A stretch of DNA of 8,398 nucleotides. Origin: Caldilineales bacterium. Its GTDB lineage: Bacteria > Chloroflexota > Anaerolineae > JAAEKA01. A program made the position numbers and the translations under genes. The notes beneath the pieces were generated by a model. The model did not search any database. It worked only from the letters and a program-made list of their open reading frames with translations, and was not told the origin of the DNA. Positions 1 through 6,399 of this stretch are shown in pieces; position 1 is the first letter of the stretch; the number at the start of each line of letters is the position of its first letter. Where the stretch lies: contig JAJTXO010000133.1 in NCBI GenBank assembly GCA_021463315.1, positions 1-8,398 on the forward strand, given 5' to 3'.

Positions 1-2325
1 GGTGGGCGTGGGGCCGGGCCAGGGCTGGTTCCAGCGGATGGCCACCAGCGGCAGGTAGCTGTGACAGGCCGCGTCCACCGTGGTCCCTATGATGTCTACC
101 ACGTCGCCCATGCCGTTGCCGTTGACATCTCGCACGCAGCCGTCCTGGCCTGGGGTGGCGGTAGGCGTCGCGGTAGGTGTGACCGCGCCGGCCGTCGCGG
201 TGGGAGTGGGGGTGGTCGCGCCGCCGTCCAGGCTGTAGATATCCACCTCGGCCCGTTGCATGTAGCCGGCAAAGAAGCGCTGGCGGCCGGCGTCCAGACC
301 GGTGAAGGGGGGCACGTAGGTAAAGTCGCGCAGATCGGTCTGCGAAAGCAGGGTGAAGCTGGACGCGTCGAGCACATTCAGCCGCCAGACTGAGGCGGCC
401 GGCCGCGGCCCTCGCCTGGCGGCCGGCGCGCCGCTGGTCACCAGGTCCAGGGTCAACAGCCGATTGTTGGTCGCGTCCAGCTCCGCCACGACGATGCCCC
501 GGCCGGCCGGCAGCACGCCGGTCACCGTGTCGGTGGTGGTGTCGATCAGAATCGGGCCGACATGCAGCCGATGCCGGCCGCTGTCCGCGAAGATGACATG
601 ATCGGTGAAGGCATTGCTCCAGCCCCATTGCTGGTTGGTCAGATCGATGGTGCGCAGGTAGGCGTAGTTGGCGTTGCCGTCGAAGACATCGATCTTCTTC
701 TGGCGTGACGCCAGCACGTAGAGTTTGTTGAGGCCTTCGTCCACGGCTGGCTGCAGATGGCCGGGGCCGACGGTGTTTTGCGGGCTGTAGGTAAAGCTCG
801 GCACATCGGCGATGGTCGCGGCCACGCTCAGGTTGCTGCCGTCGACGATGACCACCTTGTCGCGCTCCGGGTGCGTGGTGATGACCCGGTGATGGGTGCT
901 GTCCACGGTCTGGCTGCTCAACGCGTCCTCGGTGTCGGTCAGGCCCAGGCTGACGCTGCCCAGAAGCGCGGGGTTGAGCGGGTCGGGAGCCAGGGCATAG
1001 GCGGTGACCGCGCCCTGGTAGTGGCTGAGCACGAAGAGCCGGTTCAGGCTGGTGTCCACGTCCACAGCCGTGGGCCAGCCGCCGGTGACCATCTCGTTCC
1101 AGGCCCCGCTGCCGGGCCGATAGATCATGAGCGTGCTGCCGCCCAGGCGGTTGGTGAAATAGGCCGTGCCGTCGCCGGGTGCGACCGCGATATCTTCGAC
1201 CGCGTTGCCGATGTCCAGCAGGCTGTCGAGGCTGACGGTCTGCGCGTCGACCACCGCGACCTCGGTGTACTCCATGCCGGCGGTGTAGAGCTTGCCGGTG
1301 GTGCGGTTCAGCGCCATGCGCTGCGCTCCGCCGGTTTGCAGGTCGAGCTGCTGCTCCAGCGCGCCGGTGCTGGCGTCGAGCACGGCCAGACTGCTGCGAA
1401 TGGGGGAGATGCCAGCGCGGGAAACGACGTAGACCTTGCCGGTGGCGGCCCAGTAGCGGGGCTGCTTGGCGTCCGCGGGCAGCGCCGTGCTGGCCAGCAG
1501 CGCGCCGCTGCTGCTCAGAATGAACAGCCGGTTGGTGGTGGTGAGGAAGAGGCGACCGCTGGCTGGGTCCACCTCCACGAAGTTGAAGGGCGCGCCGCCG
1601 GCGTTGGCGACGGTGAGCGGCGCAAGCTGGGCCAGGGTAGTCGTGTCGATGATGTAGAGCGGCGTGGCGGCCGTGGGCGCGGCGCTGTTCACCACGTACA
1701 AGCGCTGAGCCGCGCTGTCCAGCGCCAGGCCGCCGATGCGTTGAGCGCCCAGGTCCACCGTGGCCAGCGGGGCCAGGGTGGCGGCGTCGAAAACGGCCAC
1801 CTTGCCGGCCGCTTGCAGGCTGACGAAGACGCGATTCGTGGCCGCGTCCACCGCCACGGCGACCGGATCGGCGGCCAGGCTGGCCTGGGCTGTGACGGTG
1901 TTGGTCGTCGGGTCCAGGCGACGCAGGACGCGGTCGCCATAGGCGGCCGTGTAGAGGATGCCGTTGTTGGGGTGTACCGCCAGGTAGGGGCGATTGAAAT
2001 CGTTGTCGCTGCCGCCGCTGTTCAGGCTGCCGATCAGGGTGTCGGTGGCGCCGTCGATGACCGCGATGCCGGCGGTCAGGATGCCCTGCACATAGATGCG
2101 GTTCAGGTTTTCGTCCAGCGCGACATCGAAGACCTTGAGGTGGTTGCCCTGCTCCGCGGTCCAGCCGTGCAGGCCGTTGAGCGATACCGTTTCGCTGAGA
2201 ACCGGCGGCGCGGACGGCAGCAAGGCCGGCGCGGACTGGCCAGTCGTCACTAGCCAGGCAAAGACGATGGCGAAGGCGGACAAGCCGCCGATCCAGGAAG
2301 CCACGCGCAGTCGTTTGACGCTCAT
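1..2325 (-). CDS. Secreted YncE/NHL-like double beta-propeller protein with Pro-Thr linker and EF-hand-like loop (3' end outside window)
   Basis: The frame is open from ATG at 2325 to the window edge: 775 codons, no stop, C-terminus missing. Residues 1-32 look like a signal peptide (basic KRLR, then a hydrophobic stretch), so the protein should be exported. Residues about 50-700 contain about 14 repeats of the form 'D-x-x-x-N-R-hydrophobic-Y-V ... V-hydrophobic-D-x-x-T', for example AVAVDAATNRVFVS and DEGLNKLYVLA. That is typical of YncE/lactonase-type propeller blades, and 14 fits two seven-bladed propellers. A Pro-Thr linker follows at about 705-728. Next comes a calcium-loop-like segment, D733-x-N735-x-N737-G-x-x-D741-x-x-D744, flanked by C730 and C754, and then YLPLV at 757-761. 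More Pro-Thr residues run off the edge. Propellers of this kind usually bind ligands or partners at the surface; the substrate is unknown. No clear Shine-Dalgarno precedes the ATG. It lies 62 nt after BMC-T, and membership of the same operon is uncertain. Confidence 0.85.
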   Translation of the reverse strand, partial: MSVKRLRVASWIGGLSAFAIVFAWLVTTGQSAPALLPSAPPVLSETVSLNGLHGWTAEQGNHLKVFDVALDENLNRIYVQGILTAGIAVIDGATDTLIGSLNSGGSDNDFNRPYLAVHPNNGILYTAAYGDRVLRRLDPTTNTVTAQASLAADPVAVAVDAATNRVFVSLQAAGKVAVFDAATLAPLATVDLGAQRIGGLALDSAAQRLYVVNSAAPTAATPLYIIDTTTLAQLAPLTVANAGGAPFNFVEVDPASGRLFLTTTNRLFILSSSGALLASTALPADAKQPRYWAATGKVYVVSRAGISPIRSSLAVLDASTGALEQQLDLQTGGAQRMALNRTTGKLYTAGMEYTEVAVVDAQTVSLDSLLDIGNAVEDIAVAPGDGTAYFTNRLGGSTLMIYRPGSGAWNEMVTGGWPTAVDVDTSLNRLFVLSHYQGAVTAYALAPDPLNPALLGSVSLGLTDTEDALSSQTVDSTHHRVITTHPERDKVVIVDGSNLSVAATIADVPSFTYSPQNTVGPGHLQPAVDEGLNKLYVLASRQKKIDVFDGNANYAYLRTIDLTNQQWGWSNAFTDHVIFADSGRHRLHVGPILIDTTTDTVTGVLPAGRGIVVAELDATNNRLLTLDLVTSGAPAARRGPRPAASVWRLNVLDASSFTLLSQTDLRDFTYVPPFTGLDAGRQRFFAGYMQRAEVDIYSLDGGATTPTPTATAGAVTPTATPTATPGQDGCVRDVNGNGMGDVVDIIGTTVDAACHSYLPLVAIRWNQPWPGPTPT

Positions 2326-2387
2326 GGTTGGTTCTTGCCCTTTGTCTGAACTCGATCCGTGGCTGCCGTCATCTGAACAACCGGCGG

Positions 2388-2999
2388 TCAATCGCCAGCA
2401 CGCAGACTGCCGGCCCGCCCGCGAAAGCGGCTGGTCTCCAGCAGGTTCTCCGCCATCTCGGCGTGCAGTTGGGGGATCACTACCGCGTTGAGCAGTTGGC
2501 CGCCGTCGGCGATGGCCTCGCACGCGATGGCCACGGCCGCCTCCAGGTCAGTGAGCGCGCCGCTGAAAAAGGCCAGCCCCTTGCCGCCCAGCCCGTCGGC
2601 CAGGCGCAGCTCCAGCAGCGTCACCTGCGCGCCCTTCAATCCCGCGTCGGCCGCCTGGATGGCCGCGGCGACGCTGGCCGTCTCGACGATGCCCAGCGCT
2701 TCGATGGCGTCCGGCCGGCGCGCGGCGGCGATGCTGGCTGGCACGTCTGGATGCACGCCGGGCAGGTGGACGTGATCCAGCACCGAACTGCTGCCAGCCG
2801 CCAGCCCGGCCGCCAGCGCCTCCTGCACCGCCGCCACGTCGCCGCTGACCAGCACCAGATAGCGGCCGGGATGCACCGTGCCCGCGACGATGCGCGCCAC
2901 AGGGGCTTTCTTGACCATCGCATCGCCGGCCAGGATGCCGGCGGCGATGCTGTCGAATTCGATGAGAGCAAGCGCGGGGCCAACGGCTGCCGGGGTCAC
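2388..2999 (-). CDS. pduT: Tandem-domain BMC shell protein (BMC-T, PduT-like)
   Basis: This is a 203-residue shell protein with two BMC domains; trimers of such proteins form pseudohexameric tiles in the microcompartment shell. Domain 1 spans about residues 9-67 (LIEFDSIAAG, GDAMVKKAPV, HPGRYLVLVSGDVAAV). Domain 2 spans about 96-170 (ALGIVETASVAAAIQAAD, GLGGKG). The tail IPQLHAEM (about 175-182) matches the family's conserved VIP-x-x-H end. Order and length resemble PduT (184 residues). In PduT the pore loop reads TICPG, with Cys38 ligating a [4Fe-4S] cluster; here it reads TVHPG, so His43 replaces the cysteine. GTG at 2999 is chosen because GGAGG sits 8 nt upstream and the domain starts soon after. 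A longer in-frame start at 3056 would add 19 non-conserved residues inside the preceding gene. The GTG overlaps that gene's TGA (GTGA), implying translational coupling. The symbol reflects family similarity, not proven orthology. Confidence 0.93.
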   Translation of the reverse strand: MTPAAVGPALALIEFDSIAAGILAGDAMVKKAPVARIVAGTVHPGRYLVLVSGDVAAVQEALAAGLAAGSSSVLDHVHLPGVHPDVPASIAAARRPDAIEALGIVETASVAAAIQAADAGLKGAQVTLLELRLADGLGGKGLAFFSGALTDLEAAVAIACEAIADGGQLLNAVVIPQLHAEMAENLLETSRFRGRAGSLRAGD

Positions 3000-3607
3000 T
3001 TTGTTTGCCTCCGTAGCACGTCCAACGCGGCGTCGAACTGACGAAAACTGGGACAATGCTGTTTGATGGTTTCGATTTCGCCTTCCATCTCAACAGCCAA
3101 CTCGAAAGCCAGCTCCTCGTTGAGCCACTGATGCGCAGTGTGCCGCAGTAAAAAGGGTACGACTACCTCATTTTTCGGATGGTGATACTGCTCCGGCTCT
3201 TTGGCCAGCGCGGGCAATGGCTGGCCGAATACCCGTCGCCACGCGTTGGGACAGGAAATCAGCCATGCCTCCAGCATTTCGACGGCAACGGCTACCACGG
3301 CATGAGCGTCGCCGGCAGTGGTTGTGATCGCTCGCAACGCTTCAACACAATCGGGATCCCGTTCGTTATCCACTATGACCAAGCCGCCAAGGACATTGCG
3401 CCATTGGAAAGAGCGCACGTAGCCCTGGTAGCGCTTCGGATCGTTGACATATTGCCGGCAGCCGCGCATGCGGGCCTGCACAAACTCGGGTTGGACGGGC
3501 CGGCCCAGCAGATGTTCCGTAAGCACCGGCAGCGCGCCGGCGTCAGCGCCACCATCGACCAGGAATCCAAGCCGGATCTCGCTTCCTGCGACTCTGGTCT
3601 CATCCAT
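2996..3607 (-). CDS. DUF4276-like (Toprim-like) protein, partner of the upstream ATPase
   Basis: The protein has 203 residues and no signal peptide or membrane segment. The N-terminal strand and acidic turn LGFLVDGGADAG (13-24), the acidic motif IVDNERDPD (78-86) after a hydrophobic strand, and AVEMLEAWLIS (108-118) fit the DUF4276 family. To my knowledge that family is Toprim/RloB-like and is commonly encoded beside an AAA/ABC-like ATPase. The usual N-terminal Glu appears to be Asp18 here. By analogy with ATPase plus Toprim anti-phage pairs such as PARIS (AriA/AriB), it may be the effector, perhaps a nuclease; that is inference. ATG at 3607 is chosen over the longer frame from 3691 because a GGGAG motif (3617-3621) lies 9 nt upstream and family similarity begins there. 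The ATG overlaps the ATPase stop region by 8 nt, and its TGA overlaps the BMC-T GTG. Confidence 0.75.
   Translation of the reverse strand: MDETRVAGSEIRLGFLVDGGADAGALPVLTEHLLGRPVQPEFVQARMRGCRQYVNDPKRYQGYVRSFQWRNVLGGLVIVDNERDPDCVEALRAITTTAGDAHAVVAVAVEMLEAWLISCPNAWRRVFGQPLPALAKEPEQYHHPKNEVVVPFLLRHTAHQWLNEELAFELAVEMEGEIETIKQHCPSFRQFDAALDVLRRQTK
3008..3012 (-). promoter_or_regulatory. Ribosome binding site GGAGG for BMC-T
   Basis: GGAGG lies 8 nt before the GTG at 2999, inside the last codons of the DUF4276-like gene. It decides the GTG start over the longer in-frame alternative. Confidence 0.75.
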
Positions 3608-4796
3608 CTTGTAGTGCTCCCGATACCCACAGTTCTCCCAACGGACCAAATTTCTGTTGTCGTTGCGCAACGTCGGCCGGCGTGAGGTCAATCAGGGTCG
3701 TGGGTCCACCGTTCCGGGTGAACACCAGGAGCTCTTCTGGTTGCAGACTATCCACCAGATACGGAGCGTGCGTCGTCAGAATGATCTGCTGGCCTGTGCG
3801 AGCGTGGTTGCGCAACAACTCTACGAGTTGGAACAGTCGGGCCGGGCTAATGCCGTTTTCTGGTTCTTCGATGGCCAGCAGCGGCGTGGCGACTGCGCCG
3901 TGAGCAATGGCCGCCAGGGCCAGAAGGCGCAAGGTTCCGTCGGAAATCTGGTGGGGATAGAAGGTCAAATTGTTCTTCTCCCGCACAGCAATGACTTTCT
4001 GTCCCGGCCCGGCTGCTTCAAGCTTGATGCTGTGCAAACCTGGCACAGCCACCCGCAACTCGCTGGTGATCGCCTCCAGCACACTTTGATCCATCTCGTC
4101 TAGCACGGCGGCCAGGTTGCCGCCGTCCGGCTGTAACTCGGCCTGATACTTTACCGTGGCCGGCTTACGGATGGCCTGCGGATCAAGCCGGAAGACCTTG
4201 AACTGGCGTAGCGCGGTCGCCAACGCCAAGGCATGGGGGTAGCGAATCCGATCTGCCAACTGCGAGAGTCCTGTGCGCTGGACGTTCCACGTGAAAGTCT
4301 CGACGGCGCCTGTATCCTCACGCCAGGCTTGCTCACCGTTCAACAACGGCTGCCGGTCATCTGGCAAGTATTCGAACGCCTGACCATGAGGATGCGCTGC
4401 GTTGGCGCTGGCAAGGAACGGGCTGGGCACCCGCCATAGCTGCTCCATGCCGATCTCGACCTCGCGACCGCTGGCCGCGTTCAATCCAATCCCTACTTGG
4501 TAGAACAGCACCCCATCGTCGTTGGGGAAACCAAGTCGATTGTCCCAGGCCTCCATCTGGAAATCGATGATCTGACGCCGCTCACCGCTGTACACCAGAT
4601 CCTCGAATGAGACGCGATTCTCGTGCAGCAAGGCGGATCTCACGCCCATGTCAGTGGTGTCTGCCAGGAACGCCAGGCTATCCAGGAAATTGCTCTTGCC
4701 TGCGCCATTCTTGCCCAACAACACGTTGAACGGGCCAAGAGGCACGGTCAGATCTTTGATGCTGCGGAAATTCTGGACACAGATGGCGTTGATCAT
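3600..4796 (-). CDS. SMC/ABC-like AAA ATPase (AAA_21/COG4637-type, RecF/OLD-like)
   Basis: This is a 398-residue soluble ATPase. The N-terminus INAICVQNFRSIKDLTV is the typical first strand pair of RecF/SMC-like ATPases. The Walker A motif GKNGAGKS is at 28-35, the signature-like QISDGTLRLLALAAI at 283-297, Walker B LLAIEEPENGISP at 306-318, and the switch histidine is in TTHAP at 341-345. All catalytic elements look intact, with an insert of about 200 residues between the lobes as in the family. It ends in LGELWVSGAL, a common tail of predicted ATPases of this type. Such ATPases sense or gate a partner effector in several anti-phage and stress systems; the partner here is probably the overlapping DUF4276-like gene. 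ATG at 4796 has AGAGGA (4802-4807) 5 nt upstream and lies 14 nt after the dehydrogenase stop. Hand counts of three 60-nt lines give 53-62% GC, against 73% for one dehydrogenase line. Confidence 0.88.
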   Translation of the reverse strand: MINAICVQNFRSIKDLTVPLGPFNVLLGKNGAGKSNFLDSLAFLADTTDMGVRSALLHENRVSFEDLVYSGERRQIIDFQMEAWDNRLGFPNDDGVLFYQVGIGLNAASGREVEIGMEQLWRVPSPFLASANAAHPHGQAFEYLPDDRQPLLNGEQAWREDTGAVETFTWNVQRTGLSQLADRIRYPHALALATALRQFKVFRLDPQAIRKPATVKYQAELQPDGGNLAAVLDEMDQSVLEAITSELRVAVPGLHSIKLEAAGPGQKVIAVREKNNLTFYPHQISDGTLRLLALAAIAHGAVATPLLAIEEPENGISPARLFQLVELLRNHARTGQQIILTTHAPYLVDSLQPEELLVFTRNGGPTTLIDLTPADVAQRQQKFGPLGELWVSGALQDG

Positions 4797-4810
4797 TGAT
4801 GTCCTCTGGC

Positions 4811-6304
4811 CTAAACAATCCGAAAATGGTCCACCAGCGTGCAGCGGCGGATGCGGCTGAAGGTCAGCGCGGAGGTGAGGCCCTCGCCGGTGGGGCTGGC
4901 GATGCTAAAGCTGGTGAAGCCCTCGCCGTGGTAGCCCAGGCCGGCCAGGTTGGGGCCGTTCTTGACGAAGATGGAGCAGTCGATCTCGCGCGCCATGCGG
5001 CTGAGCTTGTCGATGTCGCGGCTCCACATGCTGGCGGTGTGGCCGAAGCCGTGCTCGGCCTCCACGGCCAGGTCGATGGCCTCGTCGCAGGAGCGCACTC
5101 GCACCAGCGGCATCACCGGCATGAGCTGTTCCGTCCAGACCAACGGATGCTCCAGCGGCACCTCCACCAAGGCCAGGCGCACCTCCTTGCCGGCCGCGAT
5201 GCCGATCTCGGCCAGGATGTCGCCCGCGTACTTGCCGACCCACTCCTTTTTGACCACGCCCGGCTTTCTGGGCGCGCCTAGCTCCTTGAAGATCACCCGT
5301 TCCAGGCTGCGCAGCTTGTGCGCCGGCACCTCGACAGCGCCGTGCGCGACCATGGCGGCCTTGAGCTGGTCGGCCACCCGGTCGACGACGAAGATCTCCT
5401 TCTCGTCCACGCAGATGATGTTGTTGTCGAAGCCGCCGCCGAAGACGATGTCGCGGCCAGCCTTGTCGATGTCGGCCGTCTCGTCCACCACCACCGGCGG
5501 GTTGCCTGGCCCGGCGCAGATCGCCCGCTTGCCGCTGCTCATGGCCTCCTTGACCACAGCCGGTCCGCCGGTCACCAGCAGCACCCGCACGCCGGGATGA
5601 CGCATCAGCGCCTGCGCGCTGTCGATGGTCGGCTCGACGATGGCGGTCAGCAGGTTGGCCGGCCCGCCCGCGCCGACGATGGCCCGGTTGATGAGCTGGA
5701 TTTGGTAGGAGCAGACGTGCTTGGCGCTGGGGTGAACGTTGAAAACCACCGCGTTGCCCGCGGAAAGGATGCTGATGGCGTTGTTGATGATGGTGGAGGT
5801 GGGGTTGGTGACGGGGGTGATCGCGCCGACCACGCCGTAGGGCGCGCGCTCCACCAGGCTCAGCCCGCCGTCGCCGCTCCAGGCCAGCGGCTGCAAGATC
5901 TCCGGGCCGGGGGTCTTTTCCACCACCAGCAGGTTCTTCTGCAGCTTGTCCTCGGGGCGGCCCAGGCCGGTCTCCTCCCAGGCCATCCTTGCCAGCAGCT
6001 CGGCGTTGGCGCGCATGGACGCGCGCACGGCCGCGATGATCTCGTGGCGCTTGGCCAGCGTCATCTGACCCAGGGCGCGGAAGGCCGCGCGCGCCGCCGC
6101 CACGGCCTCGTCCATGGTTGCGAAAATGCCGTCCTGGCCGGCGCTCAGGCTGACTGGAGCCGCGCGGCCGGCGCGGCCGACGTGGGAGAGATGGGGCGCA
6201 GGGCCGGCGGCTTGGGGCGCTGCGGGCTGCTGGCCGGAGCTCATCTCATGCAGCACGCGCTGGACGATGGAGTTGATTTGGGCGTCGTCGAGGGAGGTTG
6301 TCAT
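4811..6304 (-). CDS. eutE: CoA-acylating aldehyde dehydrogenase, EutE/PduP family, with BMC encapsulation peptide
   Basis: The 497-residue enzyme oxidises an aldehyde with NAD+ and CoA to an acyl-CoA inside a microcompartment. The catalytic core matches EutE/PduP along its length: TPVTNPTSTIINNAIS (163-178), VTGGPAVVKEA (244-254), GPGNPPVVVDETADI (265-279), FDNNIICVDEK with catalytic Cys298, SIFVKNGPNLAGLG (444-457), and the end RRCTLVDHFRIV, which is close to the EutE C-terminus. Residues 4-21 (SLDDAQINSIVQRVLHEM) form an amphipathic helix resembling the encapsulation peptides of PduP and EutE. An Ala/Pro/Gly-rich linker (24-50) follows, as expected for a cargo enzyme. No membrane segment is seen. 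The ATG at 6304 preserves the peptide, but it has no Shine-Dalgarno: the upstream bases are a pyrimidine-rich heptamer array. Substrate (acetaldehyde, propionaldehyde or other) cannot be read from the sequence, and PduP would be an equally fair name. Confidence 0.95.
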   Translation of the reverse strand: MTTSLDDAQINSIVQRVLHEMSSGQQPAAPQAAGPAPHLSHVGRAGRAAPVSLSAGQDGIFATMDEAVAAARAAFRALGQMTLAKRHEIIAAVRASMRANAELLARMAWEETGLGRPEDKLQKNLLVVEKTPGPEILQPLAWSGDGGLSLVERAPYGVVGAITPVTNPTSTIINNAISILSAGNAVVFNVHPSAKHVCSYQIQLINRAIVGAGGPANLLTAIVEPTIDSAQALMRHPGVRVLLVTGGPAVVKEAMSSGKRAICAGPGNPPVVVDETADIDKAGRDIVFGGGFDNNIICVDEKEIFVVDRVADQLKAAMVAHGAVEVPAHKLRSLERVIFKELGAPRKPGVVKKEWVGKYAGDILAEIGIAAGKEVRLALVEVPLEHPLVWTEQLMPVMPLVRVRSCDEAIDLAVEAEHGFGHTASMWSRDIDKLSRMAREIDCSIFVKNGPNLAGLGYHGEGFTSFSIASPTGEGLTSALTFSRIRRCTLVDHFRIV

Positions 6305-6392
6305 GTGGGGAGTGGGGGGTGGGGAATGGGGAGTTGGGAATGGAGAATGGAGAATGGAGAGTGGGGAGTGGGGAGTGGGGAGTGGGGAGTGG
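6305..6392. repeat. Heptamer tandem array, consensus RTGGRGA, 12.6 copies; contains a G-quadruplex motif
   Basis: Twelve consecutive 7-nt units in perfect register plus four bases: seven GTGGGGA-type units (including one GTGGGGG), three ATGGAGA, one ATGGGGA and one GTTGGGA. The array begins at the base next to the dehydrogenase ATG and fills almost the whole gap to the glycosyltransferase stop. The plus strand at 6363-6387 has four GGGG tracts with 3-nt loops (AGT), a textbook G-quadruplex motif on the template strand of the operon. It resembles the short tandemly repeated heptamers known from cyanobacteria. Confidence 0.95.
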
Positions 6393-6399
6393 CTGATGG

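Noticed and set aside
757..2253. 498-codon open frame on the plus strand
   Set aside because: Antisense to the propeller gene; Gly/Arg/Val/His-rich composition with no recognisable fold, as expected from the complement of high-GC codons.
2326..2387. Possible terminator between BMC-T and the propeller gene
   Set aside because: No GC-rich stem followed by a T run is visible on the minus strand in these 62 nt.
3179..3685. 168-codon plus-strand frame opposite the DUF4276-like gene
   Set aside because: The minus-strand gene has family motifs, a ribosome site and overlaps on both sides; the plus frame has none.
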